64,000 nucleotides of DNA from Burkholderiales bacterium (lineage in GTDB: Bacteria > Pseudomonadota > Gammaproteobacteria > Burkholderiales > SG8-41), in NCBI GenBank assembly GCA_036262035.1, contig DATAJS010000010.1, forward strand, positions 660,915 through 724,914, read 5' to 3'. The stretch's first letter is position 1. Every line of letters begins with the position of its first letter. Of this stretch, positions 17,093 to 25,758 are shown piece by piece. Position numbers and translations under genes: made by a program. The notes beneath the pieces were generated by a model. It saw only the letters and a program-made list of their open reading frames with translations. It was not told the origin of the DNA and did no database searches.

Positions 17093-17182
17093 GTCATTCC
17101 CGCGTAAGCGGGAATCCATTTTCAAATCGTCAACGTCAAGATGGATTCCCGATCGCTCCCGCTGGCGCGGGTCGGGAATGAC
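17093..17182. repeat. Family-1 palindromic repeat
   Basis: Starts GTCATTCCCGCGTAAGCGGGAA and ends GGGTCGGGAATGAC, inner arms ATCCATTTT and ATGGATTCCCGATC. It lies between the patatin gene and the next operon. Confidence 0.92.
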
Positions 17183-17245
17183 GCCTGCCGGCTGCGCCGC
17201 GATACGAACTACAATGGTCCCCTCGCGTGGTCCCGGAGGAGCCCC

Positions 17246-18148
17246 ATGACCATCACCGTCTGTCCCGTCACACCCACGTTCGCCGCGGAGATCGGCGACG
17301 TCGATCTCACCAGGCCGCTGCACGATGCGGACTTTGCCGCGATCCAGGAAGCGTTCTGGAAGTATTCGGTGCTGATCTTTCCGGAGCAGGTTCTTACGCC
17401 CGATCAGCATCTCGGGTTTTCCGCGAAATGGGGCCCGATCGAGAAGAGCCGCACGCTCGATCCCAACGCGACGCCGATGCGCTACAGCGGCGCGTTCGCC
17501 GACATTTCCAACCTGAGCGTCGACGGCAAGATCTGGGGCGAGACCAGCCGCCAGCGCATGTACAAGCTCGGCAACAAGCTCTGGCACACCGACAGCTCGT
17601 TCAAGCGGCTGCCGAGCCTCACCTCGCTGCTCTATTCGCGCAAGATCGCGCCGATCGGCGGTCACACCGAGTTCGCCGACCAGCGCGCGGCGTACGACGC
17701 GCTGCCCGAGACGATGAAGCAGAAGCTCGAAGGCCTCGTGGTCGAGCACTGGATCGTGCACTCGCGCCGCCGCAGCGGCTTCAACGAGTTCAACGAGGAA
17801 GAGATGACCCGGCTGCCGCCGGTGCCGCAGGTGCTGGTGCGCACCATCCCGCAGAACCGCCGCAAGTCGCTGTTCGTCGCGTCGCACGCGGGCAAGATCT
17901 ACGGCATGCCCGAAGACGAAGGCCGCGCGCTGATCGACGAGCTGATCGCGCACGTGACGCAGCGCCAGTTCGTCTACACCCACCGCTGGCGTCCGAACGA
18001 GCTCGTCATGTGGGACAACCGCTGCACCATGCATCGCGGCACCGATTACGACGACCTGCGTCACGTGCGCGACATGGCGCGCGTGACGATCAGCGACGTC
18101 GCAAATTCCTGCGAGCAGGAAGGCGTGGGCATCCCCGCCGCCGCATGA
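17246..18148 (+). CDS. TauD/TfdA family Fe(II)/2-oxoglutarate dioxygenase (second)
   Basis: A 300-residue dioxygenase closer to TfdA than the copy at 14150. H114 and D116 lie in LWHTDSSF and H263 in CTMHRGTDYD, giving the iron triad; arginines follow in RHVRDMARV for 2-oxoglutarate. GGAGGA precedes ATG 17246 by four bases. It is first in a run with an HMG-CoA-lyase-like protein, a CoA-transferase and a lyase, consistent with oxidative opening of a compound before CoA activation. Confidence 0.92.
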   Translation: MTITVCPVTPTFAAEIGDVDLTRPLHDADFAAIQEAFWKYSVLIFPEQVLTPDQHLGFSAKWGPIEKSRTLDPNATPMRYSGAFADISNLSVDGKIWGETSRQRMYKLGNKLWHTDSSFKRLPSLTSLLYSRKIAPIGGHTEFADQRAAYDALPETMKQKLEGLVVEHWIVHSRRRSGFNEFNEEEMTRLPPVPQVLVRTIPQNRRKSLFVASHAGKIYGMPEDEGRALIDELIAHVTQRQFVYTHRWRPNELVMWDNRCTMHRGTDYDDLRHVRDMARVTISDVANSCEQEGVGIPAAA

Positions 18149-18149
18149 C

Positions 18150-18186
18150 GGGGTCAGACCCCGGTTTCATCGGGGTCTGACCCCGG
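18150..18186. repeat. Family-4 palindrome
   Basis: GGGGTCAGACCCCGG and CCGGGGTCTGACCCCGG pair around GTTTCAT. It sits between two genes of a probable operon, so it either tolerates read-through or attenuates it. Confidence 0.92.
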
Positions 18187-18205
18187 TTTGATCTGAGGAG
18201 CTCCA

Positions 18206-19171
18206 ATGAGCGATTTACCGAAGTCGATACACATCTTCGAGCAAGGCCCGCGCGAAGGCTTCCAGTTCGAGAAAGGCGTCATCCCCACCGCGCGCAAGAT
18301 CGAGCTGATCGACGCGCTCGGCCGCACGGGGCTCAAGCACATCCAGGTGTGCTCGTTCGTGCCGGCGAAGAACGTCCCCGGCATGGCCGACGCCGACGAG
18401 GTCGCGCGCGGCTTCACGTCCTATCCCGGCGTCAAATACGAAGCGCTCGCGCTCAACGAGAAAGGCCTGGAGCGAGCGCTCTCGCACGGCCGCTTCGACA
18501 TGACCGGCACGATCTCGCAGACCGCGTCGGAAGCTTTCCTCGCGCGCAACCAGAAGCGCACCTTCGAGCAGAACTACGAAGCGCAAGCTCGCATGATCGA
18601 CGTGTACCAGGCGCACGGCGTCAAGGTCGACAAGGGCTCGATCATGGCGGCGTTCGGCTGCAACTTCCAGGGCGACGTCCCGATCCCGCGCCTGCTCGAA
18701 GTCTGCCAGGGCATCTTCGACATCGCCGCGGAGCACGGTCTGACGATCGAGGTGCTCAATCTCTCCGACACCATGGCGTGGGCGACGCCGGAGTCGCTCA
18801 AGCGCGTCGTCGGCGCGGTGCGCGACAAGTATCCCGAGCAGCGGCTGTCTTTGCATTTGCACGACACGCGCGGCATGGCGGTCGCGCTCGCGTATGCAGG
18901 GCTGGAGATGGGCGTGGACATGTACGATTCCTGCGTCGCCGGTCTGGGCGGCTGCCCTTTCGCTGCGCACAAGGGCGCCGCGGGCAACATCTGCACCGAA
19001 GACCTGGTCTTCATGTGCGAAGAGATGGGCATCGACACCGGCGTCGACCTCGACCTGATGATCGAAGCGGCGCGTCTCGCCGAGGAGATCGTCGGCCACG
19101 ACCTGCCGGGGTCGGTGATGAAAGGCGGCACGCTGCGGGCGTTACGTGAGAAGGCGCGCGCGGCGGCATGA
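18206..19171 (+). CDS. HMG-CoA-lyase-like (DRE-TIM) pyruvate carboxylase-family lyase
   Basis: A 321-residue DRE-TIM metallolyase. It starts with IFEQGPREGFQ, the place of the usual DGPRDG/DGLREG metal site, contains LHLHDTRGMA with the HxH metal ligands, and ends with VAGLGGCPFA, the HMG-CoA lyase signature holding the loop cysteine. It would cleave a 3-hydroxy-3-methylacyl-CoA. Its stop overlaps the ATG of a CaiB-type CoA-transferase, which implies that the acid is first activated by CoA transfer and then cleaved. Confidence 0.92.
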   Translation: MSDLPKSIHIFEQGPREGFQFEKGVIPTARKIELIDALGRTGLKHIQVCSFVPAKNVPGMADADEVARGFTSYPGVKYEALALNEKGLERALSHGRFDMTGTISQTASEAFLARNQKRTFEQNYEAQARMIDVYQAHGVKVDKGSIMAAFGCNFQGDVPIPRLLEVCQGIFDIAAEHGLTIEVLNLSDTMAWATPESLKRVVGAVRDKYPEQRLSLHLHDTRGMAVALAYAGLEMGVDMYDSCVAGLGGCPFAAHKGAAGNICTEDLVFMCEEMGIDTGVDLDLMIEAARLAEEIVGHDLPGSVMKGGTLRALREKARAAA

Positions 19172-20418
19172 GCGAAAGTCAGCAGAAGCAGCGCCTGCCG
19201 CTCGCCGGCGTCAAAGTCCTCGAGCTCTCGCACATCGTCGCCGGCCCGAGCGCCGGGCTGATGCTCGGCGACCTCGGCGCCGACGTCATCAAGATCGAGC
19301 ACCCGAGCACCGGCGACACCGCGCGCAGCCACAGCAACAACGGCGGCACGTTCTTCACCTTCAACCGCAACAAACGCTATCTCGCGCTCGACCTGCGCAG
19401 CGCGAAAGGCAAGCAGGTGTTCGAGAAGCTCGTCGCGCGCGCCGACGTCGTGCTCGACAACTTCGCACCCGGCGCGCTGGCGCGGCTCGGCCTGGATCAC
19501 GAGTGGGGCAAGACAGTAAACCCGCGCGTCATCTATTGCAGCGTCAAAGGCTTCCTGCCGGGACCGTACAGCGACCGGCCGTTCCTCGACGAGCTCGCGC
19601 AGATGGCGGGCGGACTCGCGTTCCTCACCGGCTACGAGAACCAGCCGATGCGCGCCGGCGCGTCAATCACCGACATCGGCGCCGCGACGTACGGCGTGAT
19701 CGCCGTGCTCGCCGCGCTGTATCGGCGCGAGCACACCGGCAAGGGCGACGCGATCGAGGCCGGTCTCTTCGAGACGATCGTTTTCTGGGTGAGCCAGTAC
19801 ATCACCGGCGCGCAGATGACCGGCAAGAACCCGCCGCCGCGCGGCGAGCGCACCAGCGGCATGGCGAAGAACATGGGGTGGGGCGTGTATCAGCTCTTCC
19901 CCACGAAGGACGACAAGCAGGTGTTCATCGCGGTGACCGGCAACCGGCACTGGGCGGGCCTGTGCGACGCGCTCGGCTTCGACGACTGGAAGACTTCACC
20001 CGAGCTCGACAACAACCGCAAGCGCAGCGCGAACAAGTCGCGCATCGCCGATCGCGTCACGGAAGCGGTGAAGGCGTACACCTACGACGAGATCACGGCC
20101 AAGCTCTACCAGGCGCTCGTGCCTTACGCGCCGGTCGGGACGCCGCTCGACCTCGTCGACGAGAAGCACCTCGACGCAGGCGAGCGCTGGCTGCCGCTGA
20201 CGGTCGGCGGCAAGACCCTGAAAGTGCCCAAGCTTCCGGTCAGCATGAAAGACACCGAGGATTTCGGCGTGCGCGAGCAGCCGGCGTGTCTGGGCGAGCA
20301 CACCGACACCATTCTTTCCGAGCTCGGTTACTCGGCGGCGGAGATCGCCGCGCTGAAAGCCGACAAGGTCGTGCTCAAGAGCGACAAGATGCTCAACACC
20401 GAAGACAAATCCGAATAA
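19168..20418 (+). CDS. CaiB/BaiF class III CoA-transferase
   Basis: A 416-residue family III CoA-transferase. The N-terminal block LPLAGVKVLELSHIVAGPSAGLMLGDLGADVIKIEHP is diagnostic, and D141 in FLDELAQMAGG is the catalytic aspartate that forms the acyl anhydride. It moves CoA between carboxylic acids without ATP. ATGA overlap with the lyase gene shows tight coupling. Pairing of CaiB with an HMG-CoA-lyase-like enzyme fits degradation of a 3-hydroxy-3-methyl dicarboxylate or related acid. Confidence 0.93.
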   Translation: MSESQQKQRLPLAGVKVLELSHIVAGPSAGLMLGDLGADVIKIEHPSTGDTARSHSNNGGTFFTFNRNKRYLALDLRSAKGKQVFEKLVARADVVLDNFAPGALARLGLDHEWGKTVNPRVIYCSVKGFLPGPYSDRPFLDELAQMAGGLAFLTGYENQPMRAGASITDIGAATYGVIAVLAALYRREHTGKGDAIEAGLFETIVFWVSQYITGAQMTGKNPPPRGERTSGMAKNMGWGVYQLFPTKDDKQVFIAVTGNRHWAGLCDALGFDDWKTSPELDNNRKRSANKSRIADRVTEAVKAYTYDEITAKLYQALVPYAPVGTPLDLVDEKHLDAGERWLPLTVGGKTLKVPKLPVSMKDTEDFGVREQPACLGEHTDTILSELGYSAAEIAALKADKVVLKSDKMLNTEDKSE

Positions 20419-20426
20419 TCGATATC

Positions 20427-20521
20427 GTCATCGCGAGGCGCCGTAAGGCGCCGTGGCGATCGCGTGGCGCACGGACGGCCGCGCCGGGATTGCTTCGTCG
20501 CCAGCGCTCCTCGCAATGACA
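20427..20521. repeat. Family-2 palindromic repeat
   Basis: GTCATCGCGAGGCGCCG at the left pairs with the right arm CGCTCCTCGCAATGAC; the core has GGATTGCTTCGTCG. It lies eight bases after the CoA-transferase stop. Confidence 0.88.
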
Positions 20522-20529
20522 AGAACACC

Positions 20530-21954
20530 ATGGCGCAGGCGAGAGACATCAACGAAGCGTTCCGCGGCGGCGGGAGGTCGGTCGAGTTCCTCGATCGCAT
20601 CAACCAGGCGTCGATCGTCATGCTGGCGGAGCAAGGCATCGTGCCGAAGGCGACGGCGGGCGCGATCGCGAAAGGCGTCGCCGAGGTCGCGAAACAGCCG
20701 TACGACGAGCGCTCGGCGGATTACCTCGATTACGAGCCGCGGCTGATCGCGGTTGTCGGGCCCGACGCGTCGCGGCTGCACAGCGGCCGCAGCCGCCAGG
20801 ATCTGTCATCGACCATCGCGCGCATGAATCTGCGCGACGGGCTGCTCCAGGTCATCGAGGCGACGGTGCTCGCGCGCGAAAAGCTGCTGGCGCTCGCAAG
20901 CAGCCACACCGAGACGATCATCCCGGCGTACACCCACGGCGTGCAGGCGCAGCCGACCACGTTCGCGCATTACCTGCTCGCGCTCGCGTCCGCACTGGGC
21001 CGCAGCGTCGAGCGCCTGCAGCAACTCTACGCGCGCGTGAACAGGAGTCCCCTCGGCGCGGCGGCGCTCGCGACGTCGAGCTTTCCGCTCGACCGCGACC
21101 GGCTCGCGGCGCTGCTCGGCTTCCAGGGGCTCGTCGAGAACGCCTACGACGCGAACCACCTCGGCCCGGTCGACAGCGCGCTGGAGATGGCGGGCGCGCT
21201 CTCCATCGTCGCAGTGCAGGCGGGGCAGTTCGCGCAGGACATCCACGCGCAGTACGCCGAGCCGCAGCCCTGGTTCATGCTCGCGGCGGGCGAGCTCACC
21301 GGTGTCTCCAGCATCATGCCGCAGAAGCGCAACCCGGCCGCGCTGGAGCAACTGCGCGCGCAATCGAGCATCCTCATCGGCGAGATGCAGACGGTGACGC
21401 TGATCTCGCACAACAACCGCACCGGCATGTTCGATTACCGCGCCTACGATCCGGTGCCGTGCACGCGGGCGCTCGCGGTGCTCAAGCTCTTCCGGCAGGT
21501 CACCGAGGGAATCGTCGTCGACAAGGAGCGCGCGCTCGCCGAGGTGCACGCCGATTACTCGACCACGACCGAGATCGCCGACGCGCTCGCGCAGAAAGCC
21601 GACGTCCCTTTCCGCATCGGCCATCACTTCGCGTCGAAGCTGACCGATTACGGCCGGGGCAGGCGCATCCGCATCACCGACATTCCGTATGCGCAAGCCG
21701 CGCGCATCTACGAAGAGCAGGCGAAGCAGACGCTGCCTTTGAGCGAAGCCGAATTCAGGGAAGCGATCAGCGCCGAGTACATGGTCTACGGGCGCAAAGG
21801 CAAAGGCGGCCCGCAGCTCGAGGAAGTCAATCGCATGCTCGGCGCGGAAAGCGAAGCCGCCGGCGCCGAGCGCGCGTGGATCGCGGCGCGCAAGGAGCAC
21901 CATGCGCGCGCGGAGGCGGATCTCGAGCGCGCGTTCAGCGCGCTCGCGAAATAG
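20530..21954 (+). CDS. Argininosuccinate lyase / fumarase superfamily protein
   Basis: A 474-residue member of the aspartase-fumarase superfamily. Residues 259-268, SSIMPQKRNP, are the superfamily signature with the catalytic Ser; SRLHSGRSRQD matches the ASL-type substrate loop and IPAYTHGVQAQPTTFAHY matches YTHxQxAQPxT. The sequence differs enough from true ArgH (for example HGV instead of HLQ) that a different amino-succinyl or hydroxy-acid substrate is likely. ATG 20530 follows the repeat. Its place after the CoA-transferase suggests a role in the same pathway. Confidence 0.85.
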   Translation: MAQARDINEAFRGGGRSVEFLDRINQASIVMLAEQGIVPKATAGAIAKGVAEVAKQPYDERSADYLDYEPRLIAVVGPDASRLHSGRSRQDLSSTIARMNLRDGLLQVIEATVLAREKLLALASSHTETIIPAYTHGVQAQPTTFAHYLLALASALGRSVERLQQLYARVNRSPLGAAALATSSFPLDRDRLAALLGFQGLVENAYDANHLGPVDSALEMAGALSIVAVQAGQFAQDIHAQYAEPQPWFMLAAGELTGVSSIMPQKRNPAALEQLRAQSSILIGEMQTVTLISHNNRTGMFDYRAYDPVPCTRALAVLKLFRQVTEGIVVDKERALAEVHADYSTTTEIADALAQKADVPFRIGHHFASKLTDYGRGRRIRITDIPYAQAARIYEEQAKQTLPLSEAEFREAISAEYMVYGRKGKGGPQLEEVNRMLGAESEAAGAERAWIAARKEHHARAEADLERAFSALAK

Positions 21955-21956
21955 CC

Positions 21957-22036
21957 GTCATTGCGGGGAGCGGCGGCGACGAAGCAATCCCGGCGTCGTT
22001 ACGTGCGCCAGGAGATCGCCACGTCGCGGAAAGGGC
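21957..22036. repeat. Family-2 repeat, degenerate copy
   Basis: GTCATTGCGGGGAGCGGCGGCGACGAAGCAATCCCGG followed by AGATCGCCACGTCGCGG. The right outer arm is weak. The following 70 bases up to 22110 hold no recognisable feature. Confidence 0.7.
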
Positions 22037-22112
22037 CACGCCGCTGGTCGGTGCGGCTCGGGCCGCACCTCCCCGCGCAACGGCGTGCTTATGCGCCTGG
22101 CGGCGCTACGAA

Positions 22113-22520
22113 TTATTTCTTCGTCGCCGACGGCTTGCCCTCGACGAACGTCCCGCTGAGCTGCCCGCCCGAGGCCTTCACGTTGTAGACGCGCTCGCAG
22201 CCTTCGGGCGCGCCGGCGTCGACTTCGAGGCGCATCGAGTTGTCGTCCAGCATGATGCCGCTCGCCGGCAGGTTCTTGCCGCACGCGGGATTCTTGTAGC
22301 CGCTGGCCGTCACGCGCGAGGTGACGCGGCCGTCCTTGGTGACGTCCTTGATGTCGAGCTTGACGTCGGACATGGCCGAGCCGGTCGTCGCCTTGATGTT
22401 GCCCGAATAGCTGCCGGGCGGCGGCGCCTGGAACTTGCCGGGAAGCGCCGCTTTGGCCTGAGCGAACGCGGCGCTGCTGGAAAACGCGAGAACGACGGCG
22501 AGACATGCGGTGCGTAGCAT
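22113..22520 (-). CDS. Small exported protein of unknown function
   Basis: A 135-residue protein. Residues 1-21 (MLRTACLAVVLAFSSSAAFAQ in outline) are a clear signal peptide with AFA-Q cleavage. The mature part is short, with SYSGNIKATTGSAMSDVKLDI and two cysteines (in NPACGKN and EGCERV) that could form a disulfide in the periplasm. GGAGG lies seven bases before ATG 22520. I do not recognise the family; the predicted beta-rich pattern resembles small periplasmic domains of the DUF type. Confidence 0.75.
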   Translation of the reverse strand: MLRTACLAVVLAFSSSAAFAQAKAALPGKFQAPPPGSYSGNIKATTGSAMSDVKLDIKDVTKDGRVTSRVTASGYKNPACGKNLPASGIMLDDNSMRLEVDAGAPEGCERVYNVKASGGQLSGTFVEGKPSATKK

Positions 22521-22626
22521 GGGAGCCTCCTGGAATTGGTAAAGGCTTGTGCCTCGGCGCCCTGCAGCATCCGCCGTGCCCGCGCGCGCTCCTCACGCGC
22601 GCGTTGCGGCCCTAGTTCACGTCGAT

Positions 22627-23592
22627 CTACTCCGGAATCCCCAGCAGCCGCGCGGGGTTGCGCTTCATCATCTTGTCGATGTCGGCCTGCGATACGCCCG
22701 CCGCGCGCACCGCGGCGACCTGGTTCTCGATGCCGTCCGGCGGCGTCATCATGCCTTGCTGCCCGAGGTCGGTGGAGAGCACGAGGTGGTCGGCGCCGAT
22801 CTCTTTCACCGCCTGCGCCACCGCCTTGGCGTCGACGCGGTCCCAGTGCGTCATCCACTGGTATTGCGCGGTCGGTCCGGTCAGGAACTGGAGATAGCAG
22901 ATCTCGATGAAGCCGCCGAGCTTGGCGACCTCGCGCGCCTGCGCGGTGGAAAGCCCCGGGATGTTGGTGAGGCCGTGAGTGACGAGGATGCTCTTCACTC
23001 CGAGCTCGCGGGCGCGCCGTGTCACCGCCACCACTTCGTCCGCGTGCACGTGGCCCGTCGCGAGGACGAGGTTCTCGCGCGCGACGATCTTCAGCACTTC
23101 TTCCATCTCCGCCGTGACCTTGCCGCCCGGTGCGACGACGAGGCCCGAGCCGTCCTTGTTCACCAACGTCTTGATGTGCTTGTCGGAGTCGAACGTCGGC
23201 AGCCACACCACCTTGCCGCGGCCGCCGGACATGCGGTGCATCCACTCGACCGCCGCGGGGTTGATGCCGCCCACCGCCTTGTTGAGCACGATCCCGCCCC
23301 AGACTTCGAGCCCGGGCACCTGGTTCATCGCGAGCTGGGCGCGGTCGGCGGTGGTGACGACGTGGTTCTTGAGGACGATGCCGCGCATGCCCTTGCGCTT
23401 GGCGATCATCGCCAGCTCCACGTCGGTGAGCGAGCGCCCGAAGACGTCGGGATCGGGATGCACGTGCATGTCGATGACGCCTGCCGCAGGGCTCACTTTC
23501 GGCGGCGGAGGCGGGAAGCCGACCTGCGAGACTGCATAGCCCGCGGCGCCGAGCAGCGCGCAGGCGGTGACGGCACGAATCAGCGCTTTCAT
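22627..23592 (-). CDS. DUF6282-like amidohydrolase-fold protein, exported
   Basis: A 321-residue protein with a signal-peptide-like start (MKALIRAVTACALLGAAGYAVSQ in outline), then a metal-dependent hydrolase barrel. GVIDMHVHPDPDVFGRS carries the HxH motif, GIVLKNHVVTT follows, LATGHVHADEVV and ILVTHGLTNIPG supply further histidines, and LVLSTDLGQ the late Asp. This layout matches amidohydrolases annotated as DUF6282. Its substrate is unknown. Confidence 0.8.
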   Translation of the reverse strand: MKALIRAVTACALLGAAGYAVSQVGFPPPPPKVSPAAGVIDMHVHPDPDVFGRSLTDVELAMIAKRKGMRGIVLKNHVVTTADRAQLAMNQVPGLEVWGGIVLNKAVGGINPAAVEWMHRMSGGRGKVVWLPTFDSDKHIKTLVNKDGSGLVVAPGGKVTAEMEEVLKIVARENLVLATGHVHADEVVAVTRRARELGVKSILVTHGLTNIPGLSTAQAREVAKLGGFIEICYLQFLTGPTAQYQWMTHWDRVDAKAVAQAVKEIGADHLVLSTDLGQQGMMTPPDGIENQVAAVRAAGVSQADIDKMMKRNPARLLGIPE

Positions 23593-23611
23593 ATCTCCCC
23601 CTTTCAGATGC

Positions 23612-23756
23612 GTCGTTCCCGCGAAGGCGGGAACCCATTTTCAACTGCGTCAAACTCAACATGGACCCCGGATCGAGCCGGCTTTCGCCCGCTCGTCCGG
23701 GATGACGGTGCTAGTGGATCCCGGGATGACGGTGTTAGCGGATCCACGGATGACGA
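23612..23756. repeat. Family-1 repeat with two extra partial arms
   Basis: GTCGTTCCCGCGAAGGCGGGAACCCATTTT opens the element and CGTCCGGGATGACGG closes it at 23706. Two further partial right arms follow, at about 23718-23730 (GGATCCCGGGATGACGG) and 23742-23756 (GGATCCACGGATGACG), spaced about 26 bases, similar in period to the array at 46901. Confidence 0.8.
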
Positions 23757-23759
23757 GCG

Positions 23760-24785
23760 TCAGTGAAACGCCGGCATGACCTCCTTCGCGAAAAGCTCCA
23801 TCGACTTCAGCACCCGCTGCTGCGAGAGGTCGCCGATCCAGAAGCTGCAGTTGAAATGCGAGATGCCGACGACCTCCTGCACGCGGCGGATCTGGCGGAT
23901 GACTTCGTCGGGCGTGCCGATGACGAGATAGCGGTCGAGCAGCTCGTCGATCGTCGGTTCGGTCTTTGCGGGCACCGGTATGGCCTTGCCGCCTTCGACG
24001 CGCTCGTAGTTGTTGCGAAGGCTGAGCGTCACGCGCATGTTCCAGCGCGCCTGCTCGGCGGCTTCGCGCGCGTCGGCGGGGTCCTTGGTGACGTAGACCG
24101 CGCGCTGCACTCCAACCAGCGGCTTCTTCGGCGGCTTCACTTCGTCGACCACCTTGTTGAAGATCCTGCCGAACTCCGCGAGCCGCTCCAGCGGCACGCC
24201 GAAGCCTCCGGTGAGCACGTTGAAGCCGCGCTTGACCGTCGCCTCGATGGCGTACGGGCTTTGCGCGGTGACCCAGATCGGCGGATGCGGTTTCTGGGTG
24301 TTCTTCGGGAAGATCGAGGTCTCGGGGATGTTGAAGATCTTTCCCTCGTAGCTGAAAGGCTCGCCCGCGAACGCGCGCAGCAGGACGTCGATCGATTCGT
24401 TCCAGCGCTCGCCGCTGGTGTCGAGCTTCAGGCCGAGCCGCTCGAACTCGTAGCGCTGGTAGCCGCGGCCGAGGCCGATGTCGAGACGCCCGTTGGAGAG
24501 GATGTCGAGCATCGCCACCTCTTCCGCGATCAGCAGCGGATGGTGCAGCGGCACGACGATGACCGCGGTGCCGACGCGCAGCGTCGTGGTCTTCGCCGCG
24601 ATGTAGGTCGCGAGCTGCACCGGGCGCGACAGATAGCCGTACGTGGAGAAGTGGTGCTCGCCGAGCCAGGTGTTGCGATAGCCGAGGCTCTCGGCCGCCT
24701 GCGCCTGTTCGATCCCGCGCGCGTAGACCTCTTCGGACGAGCGCGCCATCGGGGACTGCATCAGCAGAAACGTACCGACATCCAT
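23760..24785 (-). CDS. LLM-class flavin-dependent oxidoreductase (luciferase-like)
   Basis: A 341-residue luciferase-like monooxygenase using reduced flavin. Typical blocks: SLGYRNTWLGEHHFSTYGYLS near the N-terminus, RVGTAVIVVPLHHPLLIAEEVAMLDILSNGRLDIGLGRGYQ, and the substrate/flavin-side PPIWVTAQSPYAIEAT. It is the last gene of the Bug-SDR-Bug-LLM operon, 16 bases after the preceding Bug gene. The context suggests oxidative attack on an imported compound. Confidence 0.93.
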   Translation of the reverse strand: MDVGTFLLMQSPMARSSEEVYARGIEQAQAAESLGYRNTWLGEHHFSTYGYLSRPVQLATYIAAKTTTLRVGTAVIVVPLHHPLLIAEEVAMLDILSNGRLDIGLGRGYQRYEFERLGLKLDTSGERWNESIDVLLRAFAGEPFSYEGKIFNIPETSIFPKNTQKPHPPIWVTAQSPYAIEATVKRGFNVLTGGFGVPLERLAEFGRIFNKVVDEVKPPKKPLVGVQRAVYVTKDPADAREAAEQARWNMRVTLSLRNNYERVEGGKAIPVPAKTEPTIDELLDRYLVIGTPDEVIRQIRRVQEVVGISHFNCSFWIGDLSQQRVLKSMELFAKEVMPAFH

Positions 24786-24801
24786 GCCAGCTCCTTCCTT
24801 T

Positions 24802-25758
24802 TTAGTCCGCTTTTATGTTGCCCTGCTCTATCACGCGAGTCCATTTCGCGAGCTCGCGCTCGATGAAAGCCCCGAGCTCCGGCGGCGTCATGTCGACCGG
24901 CACCGCGCCGAGCGATGCGAGCGCCTGTTTCACGGCGGGCGCATGCTTGGTCCTGGTCACCGCATCGTTGAGCTTCGCAATCACCTCGCCCGGCGTGCGG
25001 GCCGGCGCCACGAGGCAGTAGAAGAGCAGCGCCTCGTAACCGGGCACGCCGGCTTCGGCGACCGAGGGCACGTCGGGCAGCGCGGGATTGCGCTGCGCGG
25101 TGGCCACCGCGATCGGGCGCAGCTTGCCCGACTGCATGTGCGGCATCGCCGCGGCAGTGTTCACGAAGCCGAAGAGCACGTGACCGCCGAGCAGCGCGAC
25201 GATCTGCGGCGCGTCGCCGTTGTACGAGACGCCGTGCATGTCGAGCCCGGCCATCTGCTTCAGCAGTTCCATGTTGAGGTGCGAGGTCGCGCCGAGGCTG
25301 GCGGTGCCGTAGGTGAGCGCGCCCGGCTTCGCCTTGGCGAGCTTGATCAGCTCGGCGAGCGTCTTCGCCGGGAACGAAGGATGCGCGACGAGCACGCCGG
25401 GTATGTGCGCCATCATCGCGACGGGCGCGAAGTCCCGGATCGGGTGATACGGCAGCTTCTTGAAGAGCGGGAGCCCCGTCGCCAGCACGCCGCCGTAGGT
25501 GAAGAGCAGGGTGTGGCCGTCCGGGTTCGCTTTCGCCACTGCCGCCGCCGCGATGCGACCGCTGGCGCCGCCGCGGTTGTCGACGACGATCGGCTGGCCC
25601 CACGATTCGGTGAAGCCTTCCTTGAGCAGCCGTCCGAGCGTGTCGGTCCCGCCGCCGGGCGGCGACGGGATCACGAGGCGGATCGGACGCGTCGGATACG
25701 GCTGCGCGACTGCGGGCGCGGCGATGAGCGCGGCGACGAGGGCGAGCGCGGCTCTCAC
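24802..25758 (-). CDS. Bug/TctC family substrate-binding protein
   Basis: A 318-residue receptor. I start it at GTG 25758, which overlaps the stop of the SDR gene by GTGA and gives the signal peptide MRAALALVAALIAAPAVAQ. The alternative ATG at 25779 adds seven charged residues and would overlap more. Ligand loops: VIPSPPGGGTDTL and VVDNRGGASG; then NPDGHTLLFT, HGVSYNGDAPQI (in place of the usual VPYKGGAPA) and LPDVPSVAEAG. Confidence 0.9.
   Translation of the reverse strand: MRAALALVAALIAAPAVAQPYPTRPIRLVIPSPPGGGTDTLGRLLKEGFTESWGQPIVVDNRGGASGRIAAAAVAKANPDGHTLLFTYGGVLATGLPLFKKLPYHPIRDFAPVAMMAHIPGVLVAHPSFPAKTLAELIKLAKAKPGALTYGTASLGATSHLNMELLKQMAGLDMHGVSYNGDAPQIVALLGGHVLFGFVNTAAAMPHMQSGKLRPIAVATAQRNPALPDVPSVAEAGVPGYEALLFYCLVAPARTPGEVIAKLNDAVTRTKHAPAVKQALASLGAVPVDMTPPELGAFIERELAKWTRVIEQGNIKAD

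Noticed and set aside
14917..17097. A 726-residue minus-strand frame
   Set aside because: Antisense to the dioxygenase end, Bug and patatin genes; no recognisable domain.
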